A DNA stretch of 64,000 nt from Mucilaginibacter sp. (GCF_028287845.1 NZ_JAQBOW010000154.1:1-64000), one strand, 5' to 3'; shown: positions 16,504-26,648, counted from the stretch's first letter. The notes: generated by a model from the letters alone, not told the origin. Made by a program: numbers and translations.

Positions 16504-16511
16504 TAATTTCG
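16504..16511 (+). promoter_or_regulatory. Candidate -7 element TAATTTCG
   Basis: TAATTTCG matches TAnnTTTG at 7 of 8 positions, 37 nt before the ATG of the small lipoprotein gene. The same TTCG variant appears before rmuC, the TPR gene and the acyltransferase gene. Confidence 0.4.
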
Positions 16512-16548
16512 CGGGCTTGTCGTTATTCTAACCAGAGTCATCATAGTT

Positions 16549-16803
16549 ATGAAAAAATTATCTTTAATCTTAGTTTTAGTCGCTGCCGCTACTTTATTTG
16601 CCTGCAATAGCACCCACAATAAAACCGGTAGCCCTGCGCGTGATTCGAGCGTGAGTCATGATAATTCCGGCCTGGATACGGCATTTGGTGCCGGGGTACC
16701 AGAGGCAGAATCAACCAGCGGAACAGATACCAGTACTACCGGGCAAGTAACGGACGACCCTACGGCCGATACAGCGCGGGCAAAACCTAAAAAACATCAT
16801 TAA
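16549..16803 (+). CDS. Small lipoprotein of unknown function
   Basis: An 84-residue protein with a lipoprotein signal (KKLSLILVLVAAATLFAC, Cys at 19). The mature part is a hydrophilic, probably disordered chain rich in Ser, Thr, Asp and Gly, ending in the basic KPKKHH. No domain is recognised. It has its own candidate promoter (TAATTTCG), a 66-nt gap from gldH and a 55-nt gap to rmuC. It is probably a membrane-tethered linker-like protein; its function cannot be read from sequence. Confidence 0.75.
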   Translation: MKKLSLILVLVAAATLFACNSTHNKTGSPARDSSVSHDNSGLDTAFGAGVPEAESTSGTDTSTTGQVTDDPTADTARAKPKKHH

Positions 16804-16828
16804 TTTATTACCATAACTAATTTTTCTT

Positions 16829-16836
16829 TACTTTCG
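16829..16836 (+). promoter_or_regulatory. Candidate -7 element of rmuC (TACTTTCG)
   Basis: TACTTTCG is 7/8 to TAnnTTTG and ends 22 nt before the rmuC ATG. Confidence 0.45.
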
Positions 16837-16858
16837 TTTTGCTAATATTTTTATCAAA

Positions 16859-18232
16859 ATGATTGTTGCCGCTTTAGTTGCCTCCCTTGTAATTCTTATA
16901 ATTTCTATTTTGCTTTTTTTAAAGCGGCCAACTACTACCGATGGTATTTCGGCAGATGAGTTTGCGCGTTTAAAAAATGAAAATACAACGCTTAGTATAT
17001 CTTTAGCCAAAGCCGAAGAACGCGCGCTGGGCCTGGGTTTGGAGCGCGATAAAGCCGATAAACAATTACAGGACGAACGCGAACGATACGATACTGCCAT
17101 AACCGCATTAAACCAGGAATTGCTAGCCGAAAAGAATCGAATGGCTAAAGCCGAAGAATCATTTAAAGCACAGCGCGAACGTTTAGGCGAACAGGAAAAA
17201 AGTATACAGGATATTCAGCAAAAGTTTCAAAAAGAATTTGAGAACGTTGCGGAGAAATTGCTTAAAGAAAAATCGAAAGAGTTTATTGATGTTAACCGTA
17301 CCAATTTAGATATTATTCTTAATCCGCTTAAAGAAAATCTGAAAGCATTTGAGGATAAAGTAGATAAGGTATATAATATGGAGGCTGCCGAACGCAATAC
17401 AATGAAAGGGGTAATTACCCAGCTAATGGAGTTGAACAAACAAATTAGTGACGAGGCGCAAAACCTAACCAAAGCCCTGAAAGGCGATAACAAAAAGCAA
17501 GGTAACTGGGGCGAGGTTATATTAGAGCGTGTTTTAGAGCGTTCGGGCTTAGTTAAAGACCAGGAGTACCGACTGCAAGCCAGTTTAGTCGGTATAGATG
17601 GCACCCGCCTGCAACCCGATGTGATAATTGATCTGCCGGATGAAAAACACCTGATCATTGATTCGAAAGTTTCCCTGATAGCTTATGAACGCCTGGTTAA
17701 TTGCGAAACAGAAGATGACCGCAAGCTATTCTCTAAAGCACATGTGGAATCAATAAGAAGCCACGTACATGGTCTATCATCAAAAAACTATCATGATCTG
17801 TACCAGATCAACTCGCCGGATTTTGTGTTGCTGTTTATACCGATTGAATCTTCGTTCAGCTTCGCGGTACAGATAGATTCTGAACTGTTTAGCGATGCCT
17901 GGGACAAGCGGGTGGTTATTGTGAGCCCGTCAACCTTGCTGGCTACGCTGCGGACCATCGCCAGTATCTGGAAACAAGAGCGTCAAAACCGCAACGTGCT
18001 TGAAATTGCCCGCCTGAGCGGCGCCATGTATGATAAGTTTGTAGGCTTTGTTAATGACATGGAAGGCATCGGTAAAAATATTAAGCTGAGCCAAAACGCT
18101 TATGATAATGCAATTAGCAAACTAACAGAGGGCAATGGTAACCTTACCAAAACTGCCGAGAAAATTAAAAGTTTAGGCGCTAAAGCCAATAAGCAATTGG
18201 ATCAGAAATATATTGAGATTGATGAACAATGA
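16859..18232 (+). CDS. rmuC: DNA recombination protein RmuC
   Basis: A 457-residue RmuC-family protein. An N-terminal membrane helix (VAALVASLVILIISILLFL) is followed by a long charged coiled coil (about residues 30-190) and the conserved nuclease-like domain (GNWGEVILERVLERSGL, RLQPDVIIDLPDEKHLIIDSKVSL with the PD-(D/E)XK-type Asp and DSK, FVLLFIPIESSF). E. coli RmuC limits inversions at short inverted repeats, which is worth noting in a window with several inverted-repeat units. Length and order of domains are normal. It is likely monocistronic and converges on thiL. Confidence 0.94.
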   Translation: MIVAALVASLVILIISILLFLKRPTTTDGISADEFARLKNENTTLSISLAKAEERALGLGLERDKADKQLQDERERYDTAITALNQELLAEKNRMAKAEESFKAQRERLGEQEKSIQDIQQKFQKEFENVAEKLLKEKSKEFIDVNRTNLDIILNPLKENLKAFEDKVDKVYNMEAAERNTMKGVITQLMELNKQISDEAQNLTKALKGDNKKQGNWGEVILERVLERSGLVKDQEYRLQASLVGIDGTRLQPDVIIDLPDEKHLIIDSKVSLIAYERLVNCETEDDRKLFSKAHVESIRSHVHGLSSKNYHDLYQINSPDFVLLFIPIESSFSFAVQIDSELFSDAWDKRVVIVSPSTLLATLRTIASIWKQERQNRNVLEIARLSGAMYDKFVGFVNDMEGIGKNIKLSQNAYDNAISKLTEGNGNLTKTAEKIKSLGAKANKQLDQKYIEIDEQ

Positions 18233-18243
18233 CGCTTCTTTTA

Positions 18244-19293
18244 TTATTCTTCCTCTTTACTAAACGCATTCCACCCCTGCGCCTTCAGCGGATGCACATT
18301 ACCGCTCTTCGTTATCAAATTACACCCCGATGCCGGCTCGGTAATATGCCCAATAATGGTAATATCCATTTTAAATTTTATCTTTTCGTAATCGGCTTGT
18401 TTAACGGTGAAAAGCAGCTCATAATCTTCGCCGCCGCTTAGGGCACAAACTGTTGGGTCGAGGTTAAATTCGCGGGCGGTTTCAAACGTCATCGGGTCGA
18501 GCGGTATTTTCTCTTCGTAGATACTGCAGCCTTTTTCGCTTTGCTTGCAGATGTGCATAATCTCTGATGCTAATCCGTCTGATACATCTATCATCGATGT
18601 AGGTTTAACCTCAATTTCTTTTAATAGGTCTATAATATCCCGGCGAGCCTCCGGCTTTAACTGGCGCTCTACAATGTAATCTTTTCCTTCAAGATCGGGC
18701 TGGATATTAGGGTTCTCTAAATAGATCAGCTTTTCGCGCTCTAATAGTTGCAAGCCAACATAAGCTCCGCCCAGATCACCGGATACGCATATCAGATCGC
18801 CTTCCTGCGCGCCGTTGCGGTATACCACATCTTCCGCGTTAGCGTAACCTATCGAGGTTACACTTAATACCAATCCTTGTTTTGATGAAGAAGTATCGCC
18901 ACCAACCAAATCAACACCATATTTTTCGCAGGCTATGTAAATGCCTTCATACAATTCTTCAACCGCCTCTATCGGGAACTTACTCGACATGCCAATAGAT
19001 ACCGTTACCTGTGTGGCAATACCATTCATAGCGTAAATATCACTCAGGTTAACTTGTACGGCTTTATAACCCAGGTGTTTTAACGGCGTATAAGCTAAAT
19101 CAAAATGAATACCTTCCAGCAACATATCGGTAGATACCAACATTCTTTTTCCGCCAAAATCAAGCACCGCTGCATCATCACCAACGCCTTTGATAGTGCT
19201 TTTTTGCACCAACTCAATATTTTTAGTTAAGTGATTTATAAGGCCGAATTCGCCTAAAGCTTCTATATTGGTTTTCTCTTTATTGTCAAACAT
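18244..19293 (-). CDS. thiL: Thiamine-monophosphate kinase
   Basis: A 349-residue ThiL, which phosphorylates thiamine monophosphate to the active diphosphate cofactor. Family signatures: GEFGLINHLT at the N-terminus, GVGDDAAVL, LVSTDMLLEGIHFDL (metal/phosphate site), LGYKAVQVNLSDIYAMN, GGDTSSS, and the C-terminal MIDVSDGLASEIMHI and CALSGGEDYELLF. Complete and normal in length. No TPP riboswitch was recognised upstream. It lies 87 nt downstream of nadA on the same strand, so the two cofactor genes may be cotranscribed. Confidence 0.96.
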   Translation of the reverse strand: MFDNKEKTNIEALGEFGLINHLTKNIELVQKSTIKGVGDDAAVLDFGGKRMLVSTDMLLEGIHFDLAYTPLKHLGYKAVQVNLSDIYAMNGIATQVTVSIGMSSKFPIEAVEELYEGIYIACEKYGVDLVGGDTSSSKQGLVLSVTSIGYANAEDVVYRNGAQEGDLICVSGDLGGAYVGLQLLEREKLIYLENPNIQPDLEGKDYIVERQLKPEARRDIIDLLKEIEVKPTSMIDVSDGLASEIMHICKQSEKGCSIYEEKIPLDPMTFETAREFNLDPTVCALSGGEDYELLFTVKQADYEKIKFKMDITIIGHITEPASGCNLITKSGNVHPLKAQGWNAFSKEEE

Positions 19294-19380
19294 ATATGAT
19301 AGATTGCACTGATCTTTTAATTGATTACAATGGTTTTTTAAATCGTATTTAATTACTAAACGTGTTTACTATTATTTTTT

Positions 19381-20373
19381 TTACAATCCCAATCTCGCCG
19401 ATATCTCCAGCATCCTTTCAATAGGAATCACAGCTTTTTTAATAATATCATCAGGAACGTCTATCTCGGGCATTTCATTCTTAAGACATAAATAAAGCTT
19501 CTCCAGCGTGTTTCTTTTCATGTGAGGGCAATCATTACATGCGCAATTATTATTCGGTGGAGCGGGTATAAACACCTTATCAGGGTTATCCTTTTGCATC
19601 TGATGAATAATGCCAGGCTCGGTAGCTACTATAAACTCTTTATCTGGATGGTTTGTAGCATATTTTAGTATTCCTGTTGTAGATCCAATATAATCTGCCA
19701 TTTGCAGTATTACGTCTTCACATTCAGGATGTGCCAGTAATTTAGCGCCCGGGTGCCTTTCTTTCAGTTTGGTAATTTTCTCTCTCGAAAAAATTTCATG
19801 CACCATACAGGCGCCGTTCCAAAGTACTAAATCACGACCTGTTTTTTTAGCTACATAAGCGCCTAAATTTTTATCAGGACCAAATATTATTTTCTTATCT
19901 TTTGGCAGGCTTTCAACTATCCCTATCGCGTTGCTCGAGGTACAAACTATATCGCTCATCGCTTTTAACTCTGCGGTACAATTCACATAAGTTATTACCA
20001 GATGATCAGGGTATTGCTCTTTAAACTTTTTAAATAAGTGCGGCGGGCAGCTATCGGCTAAAGAGCAGCCAGCCTTTATGTCTGGTAGAAGTACCTTTTT
20101 TGTTGGCGATAATATTTTTGCTGTTTCGGCCATGAAGTGTACTCCGGCAAAAACAATAATATCGGCATCTGTTTTCGCTGCTTGCTGCGACAGGCCCAAA
20201 CTATCTCCAATGTAATCTGCAATATCTTGTATATCAGGTTCCTGATAATAGTGAGCCAGTATAACTGCATTTTTCTCTTTTTTAAGTTTTTCTATTTCAT
20301 CAAAAAGGTCAAGTGTCGGGTCAATTAATTCCTCGGCATAGCCTTTCAGTTTTATTTCTTCGAAGATATCCAT
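19381..20373 (-). CDS. nadA: Quinolinate synthase
   Basis: A 330-residue NadA, the [4Fe-4S] enzyme that condenses iminoaspartate with dihydroxyacetone phosphate to quinolinate in de novo NAD synthesis. Conserved segments include [72 protein letters not shown] and the C-terminal [14 protein letters not shown]; the cluster-binding cysteines are in place. It faces nadB across a 408-bp divergent region, so both pathway enzymes can be controlled from one intergenic space. Confidence 0.97.
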   Translation of the reverse strand: MDIFEEIKLKGYAEELIDPTLDLFDEIEKLKKEKNAVILAHYYQEPDIQDIADYIGDSLGLSQQAAKTDADIIVFAGVHFMAETAKILSPTKKVLLPDIKAGCSLADSCPPHLFKKFKEQYPDHLVITYVNCTAELKAMSDIVCTSSNAIGIVESLPKDKKIIFGPDKNLGAYVAKKTGRDLVLWNGACMVHEIFSREKITKLKERHPGAKLLAHPECEDVILQMADYIGSTTGILKYATNHPDKEFIVATEPGIIHQMQKDNPDKVFIPAPPNNNCACNDCPHMKRNTLEKLYLCLKNEMPEIDVPDDIIKKAVIPIERMLEISARLGL

Positions 20374-20781
20374 TTCAACAATTCAATTAATAACAATTAG
20401 ATTTATATATAAAAAGAAACTATTGTTATTGGTGTGTTAGTTATGTTTAAAAGTTGGTTAAGTTTTGCTTTAATATATTGTTTTTAACTACTTACTAACA
20501 TCTTTCTAATATTTCTTACCAGTTTTTATATTGATTATTAGTTAAGTACGTTAAGCAAGTTTTATTTTTAAAACTTATTTGTTAATATTTTATTGATAGT
20601 TATGATGTTAGTTTCGTTGTTAAAACGACTCAAAAGTCGATTAAAAATTGTTATCATTATCAGCAAAAAGTAAGGTTATACACTATTTAATTACTTGTTA
20701 GGTTTTTGCTTACACAAAATTAACATCTTTGGGGCCTATTATTAACATAGTTTATAATTTTACACATATAACACATTTTCT
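20374..20781. other. Divergent nadA-nadB intergenic region, 408 bp
   Basis: Very AT-rich, with no gene. It should hold the promoters of both nadA and nadB. One candidate -7 element for nadB is listed separately. No palindrome strong enough to propose as an NAD-regulator operator was found, and there is no recognisable riboswitch. Confidence 0.6.
20724..20731 (+). promoter_or_regulatory. Candidate -7 element of nadB (CATCTTTG)
   Basis: CATCTTTG is 7/8 to TAnnTTTG, with a TTG at 20706-20708 upstream at slightly short spacing (15 nt). It ends 50 nt before the nadB ATG. Confidence 0.35.
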
Positions 20782-22374
20782 ATGTCCAGATCTGTGGATT
20801 TCCTGGTAGTTGGTTCTGGCATTGCCGGATTGAGTTTTGCCCTCAAAGCGGCTAATCATGGTAAGGTGCTGATAGTTACAAAATCAAATGAAGACGAGTC
20901 TAACACTAAATATGCTCAGGGTGGCGTTGCTGTGGTTGTTGATAAAAAAGAAGATTCTTTTGAAAAACATATAAATGATACCATGATTGCCGGCGATGGG
21001 CTGTGTGATAAGGAAGTTGTTGAAATTGTTGTAAAGGAAGGTCCGGACCGTATTAATGAAATTATTGATTACGGAACCAGTTTTGATAAAACAAATGAAG
21101 GCTTTTACGATCTGGCAAAAGAGGGTGGACACTCCGAATTTAGGGTGCTACATTATAAAGATATCACTGGTTTTGAAATAGAACGTTCTTTGTTAGAGCA
21201 GATACATCAAAACGCTAATATTGAAATACTTACACATTATTTTGCTGTAGATTTAATAACACAACATCACTTGGGAAAATTTGTAGATAAATCATCAGAT
21301 GATATTACCTGCTATGGTATATATGCTTTAAATACAGTAACTAATGAAGTAGAGAAAATCTTATCGAAAGTTACTGTGATGGCATCAGGTGGTGCGGGAC
21401 ATATTTATTCGGTAACAACAAATCCAACCATTGCTACCGGCGATGGTGTAGCTATGGTTTACCGGGCAAAAGGGAAAGTTAGGAATATGGAATTTATCCA
21501 ATTTCATCCAACGGCTTTGTATAACCCCGGCGACTATCCATCATTTTTAATATCAGAAGCCGTACGTGGTTTTGGTGGTATATTAAAACGCACCAATGGC
21601 GAGGAGTTTATGCAAGAGTATGACGAGCGTAAATCTTTAGCGCCACGTGATGTCGTTGCCCGGGCAATTGATGCCGAGATAAAAAAATCAGGCGAGGATT
21701 TTGTTTACTTAGATATACGTCATCGCAGTAAAAAGGATATTTTAACCCATTTTCCTAATATATATGCTAAATGTTTAGAAATAGGCATTGATATGACCAA
21801 AGATATGATTCCGGTTTCGCCTGCTTGTCATTATATGTGCGGCGGTGTAATGGTAGATCATTACGGACAGTCATCCATTATGCGTTTATATGCCTGCGGG
21901 GAATGCTCGTCTACCGGGTTGCATGGGGCAAATCGGTTAGCTTCCAATTCGTTATTAGAAGCCTTGGTTTTTGCACATCGTATTTATAAAAATGCTATTG
22001 ATAAATTTGATACGATAACTATTCCCGAAAATATACCTGATTGGGATGAAAAAGGTGTAAAATTATCTAACGAAGACATCCTGGTAACGCATAATGTGCG
22101 CGAAATGCAAAAACTGATGAATGATTATGTAGGTATTGTTCGTTCTGATTTTAGGCTGGAACGTGCTATGCGCCGTTTAGGTTTATTATACGAAGAAACC
22201 GAGGAATTTTATAAGCAAACCAAGTTATCCGTAAAACTTTGCGAGTTACGTAATTTGATCCAGGTATCTTTTATTGTTGTAAAATCGGCTATGATGCGTA
22301 AGGAAAGCAGGGGGCTGCATTACACAACAGATTATCCGGAGCATCAGGAAGTTTTGGAGGATACGGTATTTTAG
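20782..22374 (+). CDS. nadB: L-aspartate oxidase
   Basis: A 530-residue FAD enzyme that oxidises L-aspartate to iminoaspartate, the substrate of NadA. The FAD-binding motif VVGSGIAGLSFALKA is at the N-terminus. Other signatures are NTKYAQGGVAVV, GGAGHIY, MEFIQFHPTALY, EAVRGFGGIL, SPACHYMCGGVMVD and CGECSSTGLHGANRLASNSLLEALVFA, all typical of NadB. The C-terminal helical domain is complete. It is transcribed divergently from nadA, and its TAG stop is immediately followed by the 3' end of an oppositely oriented tRNA gene. Confidence 0.97.
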   Translation: MSRSVDFLVVGSGIAGLSFALKAANHGKVLIVTKSNEDESNTKYAQGGVAVVVDKKEDSFEKHINDTMIAGDGLCDKEVVEIVVKEGPDRINEIIDYGTSFDKTNEGFYDLAKEGGHSEFRVLHYKDITGFEIERSLLEQIHQNANIEILTHYFAVDLITQHHLGKFVDKSSDDITCYGIYALNTVTNEVEKILSKVTVMASGGAGHIYSVTTNPTIATGDGVAMVYRAKGKVRNMEFIQFHPTALYNPGDYPSFLISEAVRGFGGILKRTNGEEFMQEYDERKSLAPRDVVARAIDAEIKKSGEDFVYLDIRHRSKKDILTHFPNIYAKCLEIGIDMTKDMIPVSPACHYMCGGVMVDHYGQSSIMRLYACGECSSTGLHGANRLASNSLLEALVFAHRIYKNAIDKFDTITIPENIPDWDEKGVKLSNEDILVTHNVREMQKLMNDYVGIVRSDFRLERAMRRLGLLYEETEEFYKQTKLSVKLCELRNLIQVSFIVVKSAMMRKESRGLHYTTDYPEHQEVLEDTVF

Positions 22375-22447
22375 AGCGGAAAACGGGATTCGAACCCGCG
22401 ACCTTCAGTTTGGGAAACTGATGCTCTACCAACTGAGCTATTTCCGC
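22375..22447 (-). tRNA. tRNA-Gly (anticodon CCC)
   Basis: On the minus strand a complete cloverleaf can be read. The acceptor stem pairs GCGGAAA with TTTCCGC. The D arm is GCTC-AGTTGGTA-GAGC, the anticodon stem is TCAGT/ACTGA with loop TTCCCAA (anticodon CCC, plus-strand GGG at 22412-22414), and the T loop is TTCGAAT. CCA is not encoded. The gene lies antisense directly after the nadB stop codon with no spacer, and its 5' end is back-to-back with the promoter of the carbonic anhydrase gene. It decodes GGG. Confidence 0.95.
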
Positions 22448-22448
22448 T

Positions 22449-22456
22449 TATATTTG
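22449..22456 (+). promoter_or_regulatory. -7 element TATATTTG of the carbonic anhydrase gene
   Basis: TATATTTG is a perfect match to TAnnTTTG and ends 25 nt before the ATG at 22482. It begins 2 nt beyond the tRNA-Gly 5' end. A -33 element would therefore fall inside the tRNA gene. Confidence 0.5.
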
Positions 22457-22481
22457 TACTAAAGTATAAAATAAATTTATC

Positions 22482-22997
22482 ATGCCTGTAATATTACCCG
22501 TAAAAGATAAACACCCATCATGGGGACAAGATTGTTTCATTGCCGAAAACGCCACCATAGTTGGTGATGTAAGTATGGGCGATAATTGTTCTGTATGGTT
22601 CAACGCGGTTATACGTGGTGATGTGCATTATATTAAAATAGGCAATAATACCAATATACAGGATGGTGCGGTTATACATTGCACCTACTTATATGCGCCA
22701 ACCAATATAGGTAACAATGTATCTATTGGCCATAATGCCCTGGTACACGGCTGCACGCTAAAAGATCATACACTGGTAGGCATGGGTGCCATAGTAATGG
22801 ATCATGCGGTGGTAGAAGAGTATGTAATAATAGGGGCAGGATCTGTTGTGTTAGAAAAGACGGTTTGCGAATCGGGCTACCTATATGCTGGTACACCCGC
22901 AAAAAAGATAAAGCCGTTAACAGACGAGCAGCGTGCTATGTTGGATAAGCTGCCTAATAACTATATTATGTACTCTGGCTGGTTTATGGGGAAGTAG
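22482..22997 (+). CDS. Gamma-class carbonic anhydrase-like protein
   Basis: A 171-residue left-handed beta-helix protein of the gamma carbonic anhydrase/YrdA family. Hexapeptide repeats run through the chain (ATIVGDVSMGDNCSVWFNAVIRGD, IGNNTNIQDGAVIH, IGNNVSIGHNALVHGC, GMGAIVMDHAVV, IGAGSVVLEK). The three metal-binding histidines are visible in AVIHC, IGHN and LVHGC. Family members bind zinc or iron, but many lack measurable anhydrase activity, so the enzymatic role is uncertain. Its last 14 nt overlap the convergent Ig-like lipoprotein gene. Confidence 0.93.
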   Translation: MPVILPVKDKHPSWGQDCFIAENATIVGDVSMGDNCSVWFNAVIRGDVHYIKIGNNTNIQDGAVIHCTYLYAPTNIGNNVSIGHNALVHGCTLKDHTLVGMGAIVMDHAVVEEYVIIGAGSVVLEKTVCESGYLYAGTPAKKIKPLTDEQRAMLDKLPNNYIMYSGWFMGK

Positions 22998-24645
22998 ATT
23001 CTTTTGGGATAACAAGTTCTTCGTCTATTTCCCAGTTTGGCCTTAGTGCAAAAATTTTCTCGTAAACCCATATATTTTCAGGCTGTGTTTTATTCTTTAG
23101 GCTACCAGGGTCGTACTTGCCATTTTTATTATCATCATATATAACACGGACAGTAAATTTGCCAGTATAAATATTTCTATATGCGATGCTGGTGTTTTTG
23201 GTAACATGGTTACTCCTTAACACATTTTTTTGCTCATTAAGCAATTCTACTATATACGACCTGCCCGTATCCGGGACAGTAACTTTTAACGTTAAGGTGC
23301 TATACTCTTCCGGATTATCTATTTTAAATTTTACTAACTGTTTTTTATTAATATCGCCGTACATGCTGGTAACAGACCCTTCATTAAATGTTAAGGTATA
23401 GGTTGCCTTTTGTCGCCAGCGATATTTTAACATAAGGCTTTTTGTCGTGCCGGTATCTTTTGTTAAAGTAAAGTTTACCCTTGTTGAATCTTCCATCAAA
23501 GCAACAAGCGATTGATCAAAGCTGGCTATAGGGGTATTAGAATAAATATGCAAATCGGTGCCCGGCTTTAAAGCGCTGGCATTTTTGCTGAGGCCAAATT
23601 TTAACTGAAGGTTTCGGGTATAAGTTTCTTTTTTGCTTTTACGTAAATAGGTTGTATCAATAGGCTTGTTGTTATCATAGATAGCGACACGTACCGAATC
23701 GAAATCCATATTTTTCGAATATATCAAAACAGTATCACGGGTTTTGCTGATGTCAACAATTTTTTGTTCGTCGAGCCCCGGAGGATATATTATACGTACC
23801 GATGGTTTATCAAGGCTTTTATTAAAAGCGAAAAACATTTTTCCATCAATATCAAATTTCTTCTCAGCAATCCTAAACTTTGGAGGTATTTGTTTAAATA
23901 GTTTTAAGCGTACACCGGCAGTATCATGCTGCAGGTTAATAATTTTTTTTGAAAATGCAATTAACTCATTATCGTTATCATATATCTTATTTGGGGCCGT
24001 TTCTCTTAAGGCGTATATTTTATATTGGCCCTCTTTTAAATTATTAAGAGAAAAGTTGCCGGCGCTATCCACACTGGTAAATACACTGGGTTTCTTTTTA
24101 CCAAACAATAATGAGTCCTGTTTTAAAGTGAAAAGCATAACCGTTACATTTTCGTTTGTTCCCAGCACTTCTTTCTTTTGGGTAAGCGAATTAATTACCG
24201 ATCCCGAAATGCTCAATGAGTCGATATGAGTGCCGGTAGAAAAAACGTAGGTGAAATTTTTTAAAATGTTGCCTTCGTTTACGTCGCGAATAGCGGTTCC
24301 AAAATTTATAACATAAGTTGTGTTTTTTAACAACGTATCTTTAAAAGTAATAACCAGACTTTTTTGCTTGACCTTAAAATCCGGTGATTTATCAGGTGCC
24401 GGCGATATGGTTATTTCCTGAAACTGATTAGTCAGTTTGAAGTATTCGTCAAAATCTAATTGGATCTGTTTTGCCGCAAAATTATGTGTTTGATTTTTTG
24501 GGGTGGCCTTTAATAATTTGGGGGGAGTGCGATCGCGCGGCCCTCCCTGGGGTTTTTGTTGTACCGCGCAGCCAAAATACAACATAGCCAGGCCTAGCAA
24601 GCATAAATTTTTGTAAAAAAACAGCCCCTTTTTATTTAACGTCAT
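22984..24645 (-). CDS. SbsA Ig-like domain lipoprotein
   Basis: A 553-residue lipoprotein. The signal peptide ends LGLAMLYFGC. The mature chain starts with the Bacteroidota-typical QQKPQGGPRDRTPPKLLKATP and a bacterial Ig-like (SbsA) domain (about residues 35-135: QIQLDFDEYFKLTNQF, TYVINFGTAIRDVNEGN, YVFSTG). A prealbumin-like segment follows (SAGNFSLNNLKEGQYKIYALRE), then further beta-rich regions, ending with DDNKNGKYDPGSLKNKTQPE, a Ca-binding-like turn. It is predicted to sit in the outer membrane facing the periplasm or surface. The function is unknown. It lies 112 nt downstream of mnmG. Confidence 0.88.
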   Translation of the reverse strand: MTLNKKGLFFYKNLCLLGLAMLYFGCAVQQKPQGGPRDRTPPKLLKATPKNQTHNFAAKQIQLDFDEYFKLTNQFQEITISPAPDKSPDFKVKQKSLVITFKDTLLKNTTYVINFGTAIRDVNEGNILKNFTYVFSTGTHIDSLSISGSVINSLTQKKEVLGTNENVTVMLFTLKQDSLLFGKKKPSVFTSVDSAGNFSLNNLKEGQYKIYALRETAPNKIYDNDNELIAFSKKIINLQHDTAGVRLKLFKQIPPKFRIAEKKFDIDGKMFFAFNKSLDKPSVRIIYPPGLDEQKIVDISKTRDTVLIYSKNMDFDSVRVAIYDNNKPIDTTYLRKSKKETYTRNLQLKFGLSKNASALKPGTDLHIYSNTPIASFDQSLVALMEDSTRVNFTLTKDTGTTKSLMLKYRWRQKATYTLTFNEGSVTSMYGDINKKQLVKFKIDNPEEYSTLTLKVTVPDTGRSYIVELLNEQKNVLRSNHVTKNTSIAYRNIYTGKFTVRVIYDDNKNGKYDPGSLKNKTQPENIWVYEKIFALRPNWEIDEELVIPKESTSP

Positions 24646-24757
24646 TTTTAAGCGAAATAAACGATTTTTATTTTTTGATAAGTATTACCATTAAGATTTT
24701 AAAATAATGGCTTATAATTAATGTTTTGTAACTAATTGATTTGCAATAATTTATATA

Positions 24758-26620
24758 CTATCTTGACATGTGCACCATCAAAACCGATATGTCAGACGGT
24801 GAAACCCCCGAAATACGTGATGCCTGGCCTAAAGTACGTGGTTTTATTTTCATTAATTTTTCGCGTGCTTCTTTTGACAGGGATTGCATTTGCTGATAAT
24901 TAAAATCCGGGTTAATCTCTTTGTCTTCCATTTTTTTCATCCGGTCAACAATATCCATTTCTTTTTCAAAATAACTCTCATATTTAATTTTTATTTCAGC
25001 CTGCTCAATAGTTTCTTTATTATAGGCTGATAAAAAAGTTTCTAATGTTGGATCAACTTTTTTCAGGTCGTCAATGGATACCTGCGGACGGCTCAACAAA
25101 TTAAACAGTTTTGTTGTTTGCGAAACAGTGCTGGTATTTAACTCTTCCAGCAACCCATTAACGCTTGACTGGTCAATCGATTTTGTTCGGGTGTAAGCAA
25201 CAATCTCATCAGAGTTTTTTACTTTTTGTTTTACCTTATCCAAGCGTTCATCATTTATTAAACCCAGTTCATGACCTATGGGGCTTAACCGTATATCGGC
25301 ATTATCCTGGCGCAATAGCAAACGATGTTCGGCACGCGAGGTGAACATTCTATAAGGCTCTTCAGTGCCTTTGGTTACCAGGTCATCAATCAGCACACCA
25401 ATGTATGATTCTGATCTTTTCATTATCAGCTCATGCTTATCATTTAATTTTTGGTGCGCGTTTATGCCGGCAATAAATCCTTGTGATGCCGCTTCTTCAT
25501 AACCGGTGGTGCCGTTTATTTGACCCGCGAAATACAAATTGCTTACCAGTTTGGTTTCTAAAGTAAGGCCAAGCTGGGTAGGTGGAAAGTAATCATATTC
25601 TATTGCGTACCCCGGCCTAAACATTTTCGCCCCCTCAAAGCCGGGTATCTGGGTCAATGCTTTATATTGTACATCTTCAGGAAGAGAAGTAGAGAAACCA
25701 TTTACATATATCTCTACTGTATTCAATCCTTCTGGCTCTACAAATATTTGGTGACGTTCGCGTTCTGCAAAACGGTTGATCTTATCTTCAATAGATGGGC
25801 AGTATCTCGGGCCCAAACCCTTAATGCGTCCGGTGAACATAGGCGATTTTTCAAAGCCCTCTTTCAGCGTTTCATGCACTTTGGTATTGGTATAGGTTAT
25901 CCAGCAGCACCGTTGCTCTTGTATCTGTTCCACATCGGTGTAAGAGAATCTACCCCGGTCTTCATCACCCCATTGTTCTTCCATTAGGGCGTAGTTTAAA
26001 CTTCTCCCATCAACACGTGGAGGAGTGCCTGTTTTCATCCTGCCTGATTCAAATCCCAATGTCACCAATTGTTCGGTTAAGCCAGTTGCCGCTTTTTCTG
26101 CCGTGCGGCCGCCACCAAATTTCTTTTCGCCAATGTGTATGATGCCATTTAAAAAAGTACCGTTGGTTAGCACCACGGCATCGGCTTCTATCTCTATTCC
26201 GAGCGAGGTTCGTACGCCCTTAATTGTATTGTTTGTTACCAATAATGCATTTACGGTATCCTGCCAAAAATCAACATTGGGCGTTCTTTCCAGCGCCAGG
26301 CGCCACTCTTCCGCGAAGCGCATGCGATCGCTTTGAGCACGCGGGCTCCACATTGCCGGACCTTTAGATAGGTTGAGCATTCTAAACTGTATAGATGTCT
26401 TATCGGTGATTATGCCTGAGTAGCCACCCATTGCATCAATTTCGCGCACTATTTGCCCTTTGGCAACGCCGCCCATAGCCGGGTTGCAACTCATCTGGGC
26501 AATGGTGCCCATGTTCATGGTGATTAGCAAAACAGACGAGCCCAGGTTGGCCGCTGCCGCTGCCGCCTCGCATCCGGCATGGCCGGCACCCACTACAATT
26601 ACATCGTATTTCTTAAACAT
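24758..26620 (-). CDS. mnmG: tRNA uridine-5-carboxymethylaminomethyl enzyme MnmG
   Basis: A 620-residue MnmG (GidA), the FAD/NADH subunit that with MnmE makes the cmnm5U34 modification on tRNA wobble uridines. N-terminal FAD motif [19 protein letters not shown]; other signatures are [79 protein letters not shown] and [18 protein letters not shown], with the C-terminal [14 protein letters not shown]-like helical domain. Complete. Three parS sites lie directly upstream, between it and a small membrane-protein gene. Proximity of mnmG to parS and the replication origin is seen in many bacteria. Confidence 0.98.
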   Translation of the reverse strand: MFKKYDVIVVGAGHAGCEAAAAAANLGSSVLLITMNMGTIAQMSCNPAMGGVAKGQIVREIDAMGGYSGIITDKTSIQFRMLNLSKGPAMWSPRAQSDRMRFAEEWRLALERTPNVDFWQDTVNALLVTNNTIKGVRTSLGIEIEADAVVLTNGTFLNGIIHIGEKKFGGGRTAEKAATGLTEQLVTLGFESGRMKTGTPPRVDGRSLNYALMEEQWGDEDRGRFSYTDVEQIQEQRCCWITYTNTKVHETLKEGFEKSPMFTGRIKGLGPRYCPSIEDKINRFAERERHQIFVEPEGLNTVEIYVNGFSTSLPEDVQYKALTQIPGFEGAKMFRPGYAIEYDYFPPTQLGLTLETKLVSNLYFAGQINGTTGYEEAASQGFIAGINAHQKLNDKHELIMKRSESYIGVLIDDLVTKGTEEPYRMFTSRAEHRLLLRQDNADIRLSPIGHELGLINDERLDKVKQKVKNSDEIVAYTRTKSIDQSSVNGLLEELNTSTVSQTTKLFNLLSRPQVSIDDLKKVDPTLETFLSAYNKETIEQAEIKIKYESYFEKEMDIVDRMKKMEDKEINPDFNYQQMQSLSKEAREKLMKIKPRTLGQASRISGVSPSDISVLMVHMSR

Positions 26621-26632
26621 TTTAACCTCCCG

Positions 26633-26648
26633 TGTTCCACGTGGAACA
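26633..26648. promoter_or_regulatory. parS site 1
   Basis: TGTTCCACGTGGAACA, a perfect 16-bp palindrome. It matches the ParB-binding parS of Pseudomonas and is close to the general parS TGTTTCACGTGAAACA. It lies 12 nt upstream of the mnmG start codon. Confidence 0.9.

Noticed and set aside
20374-20781. Riboswitch or NAD regulator operator between nadA and nadB
   Set aside because: No conserved riboswitch core or strong palindrome could be found by eye.
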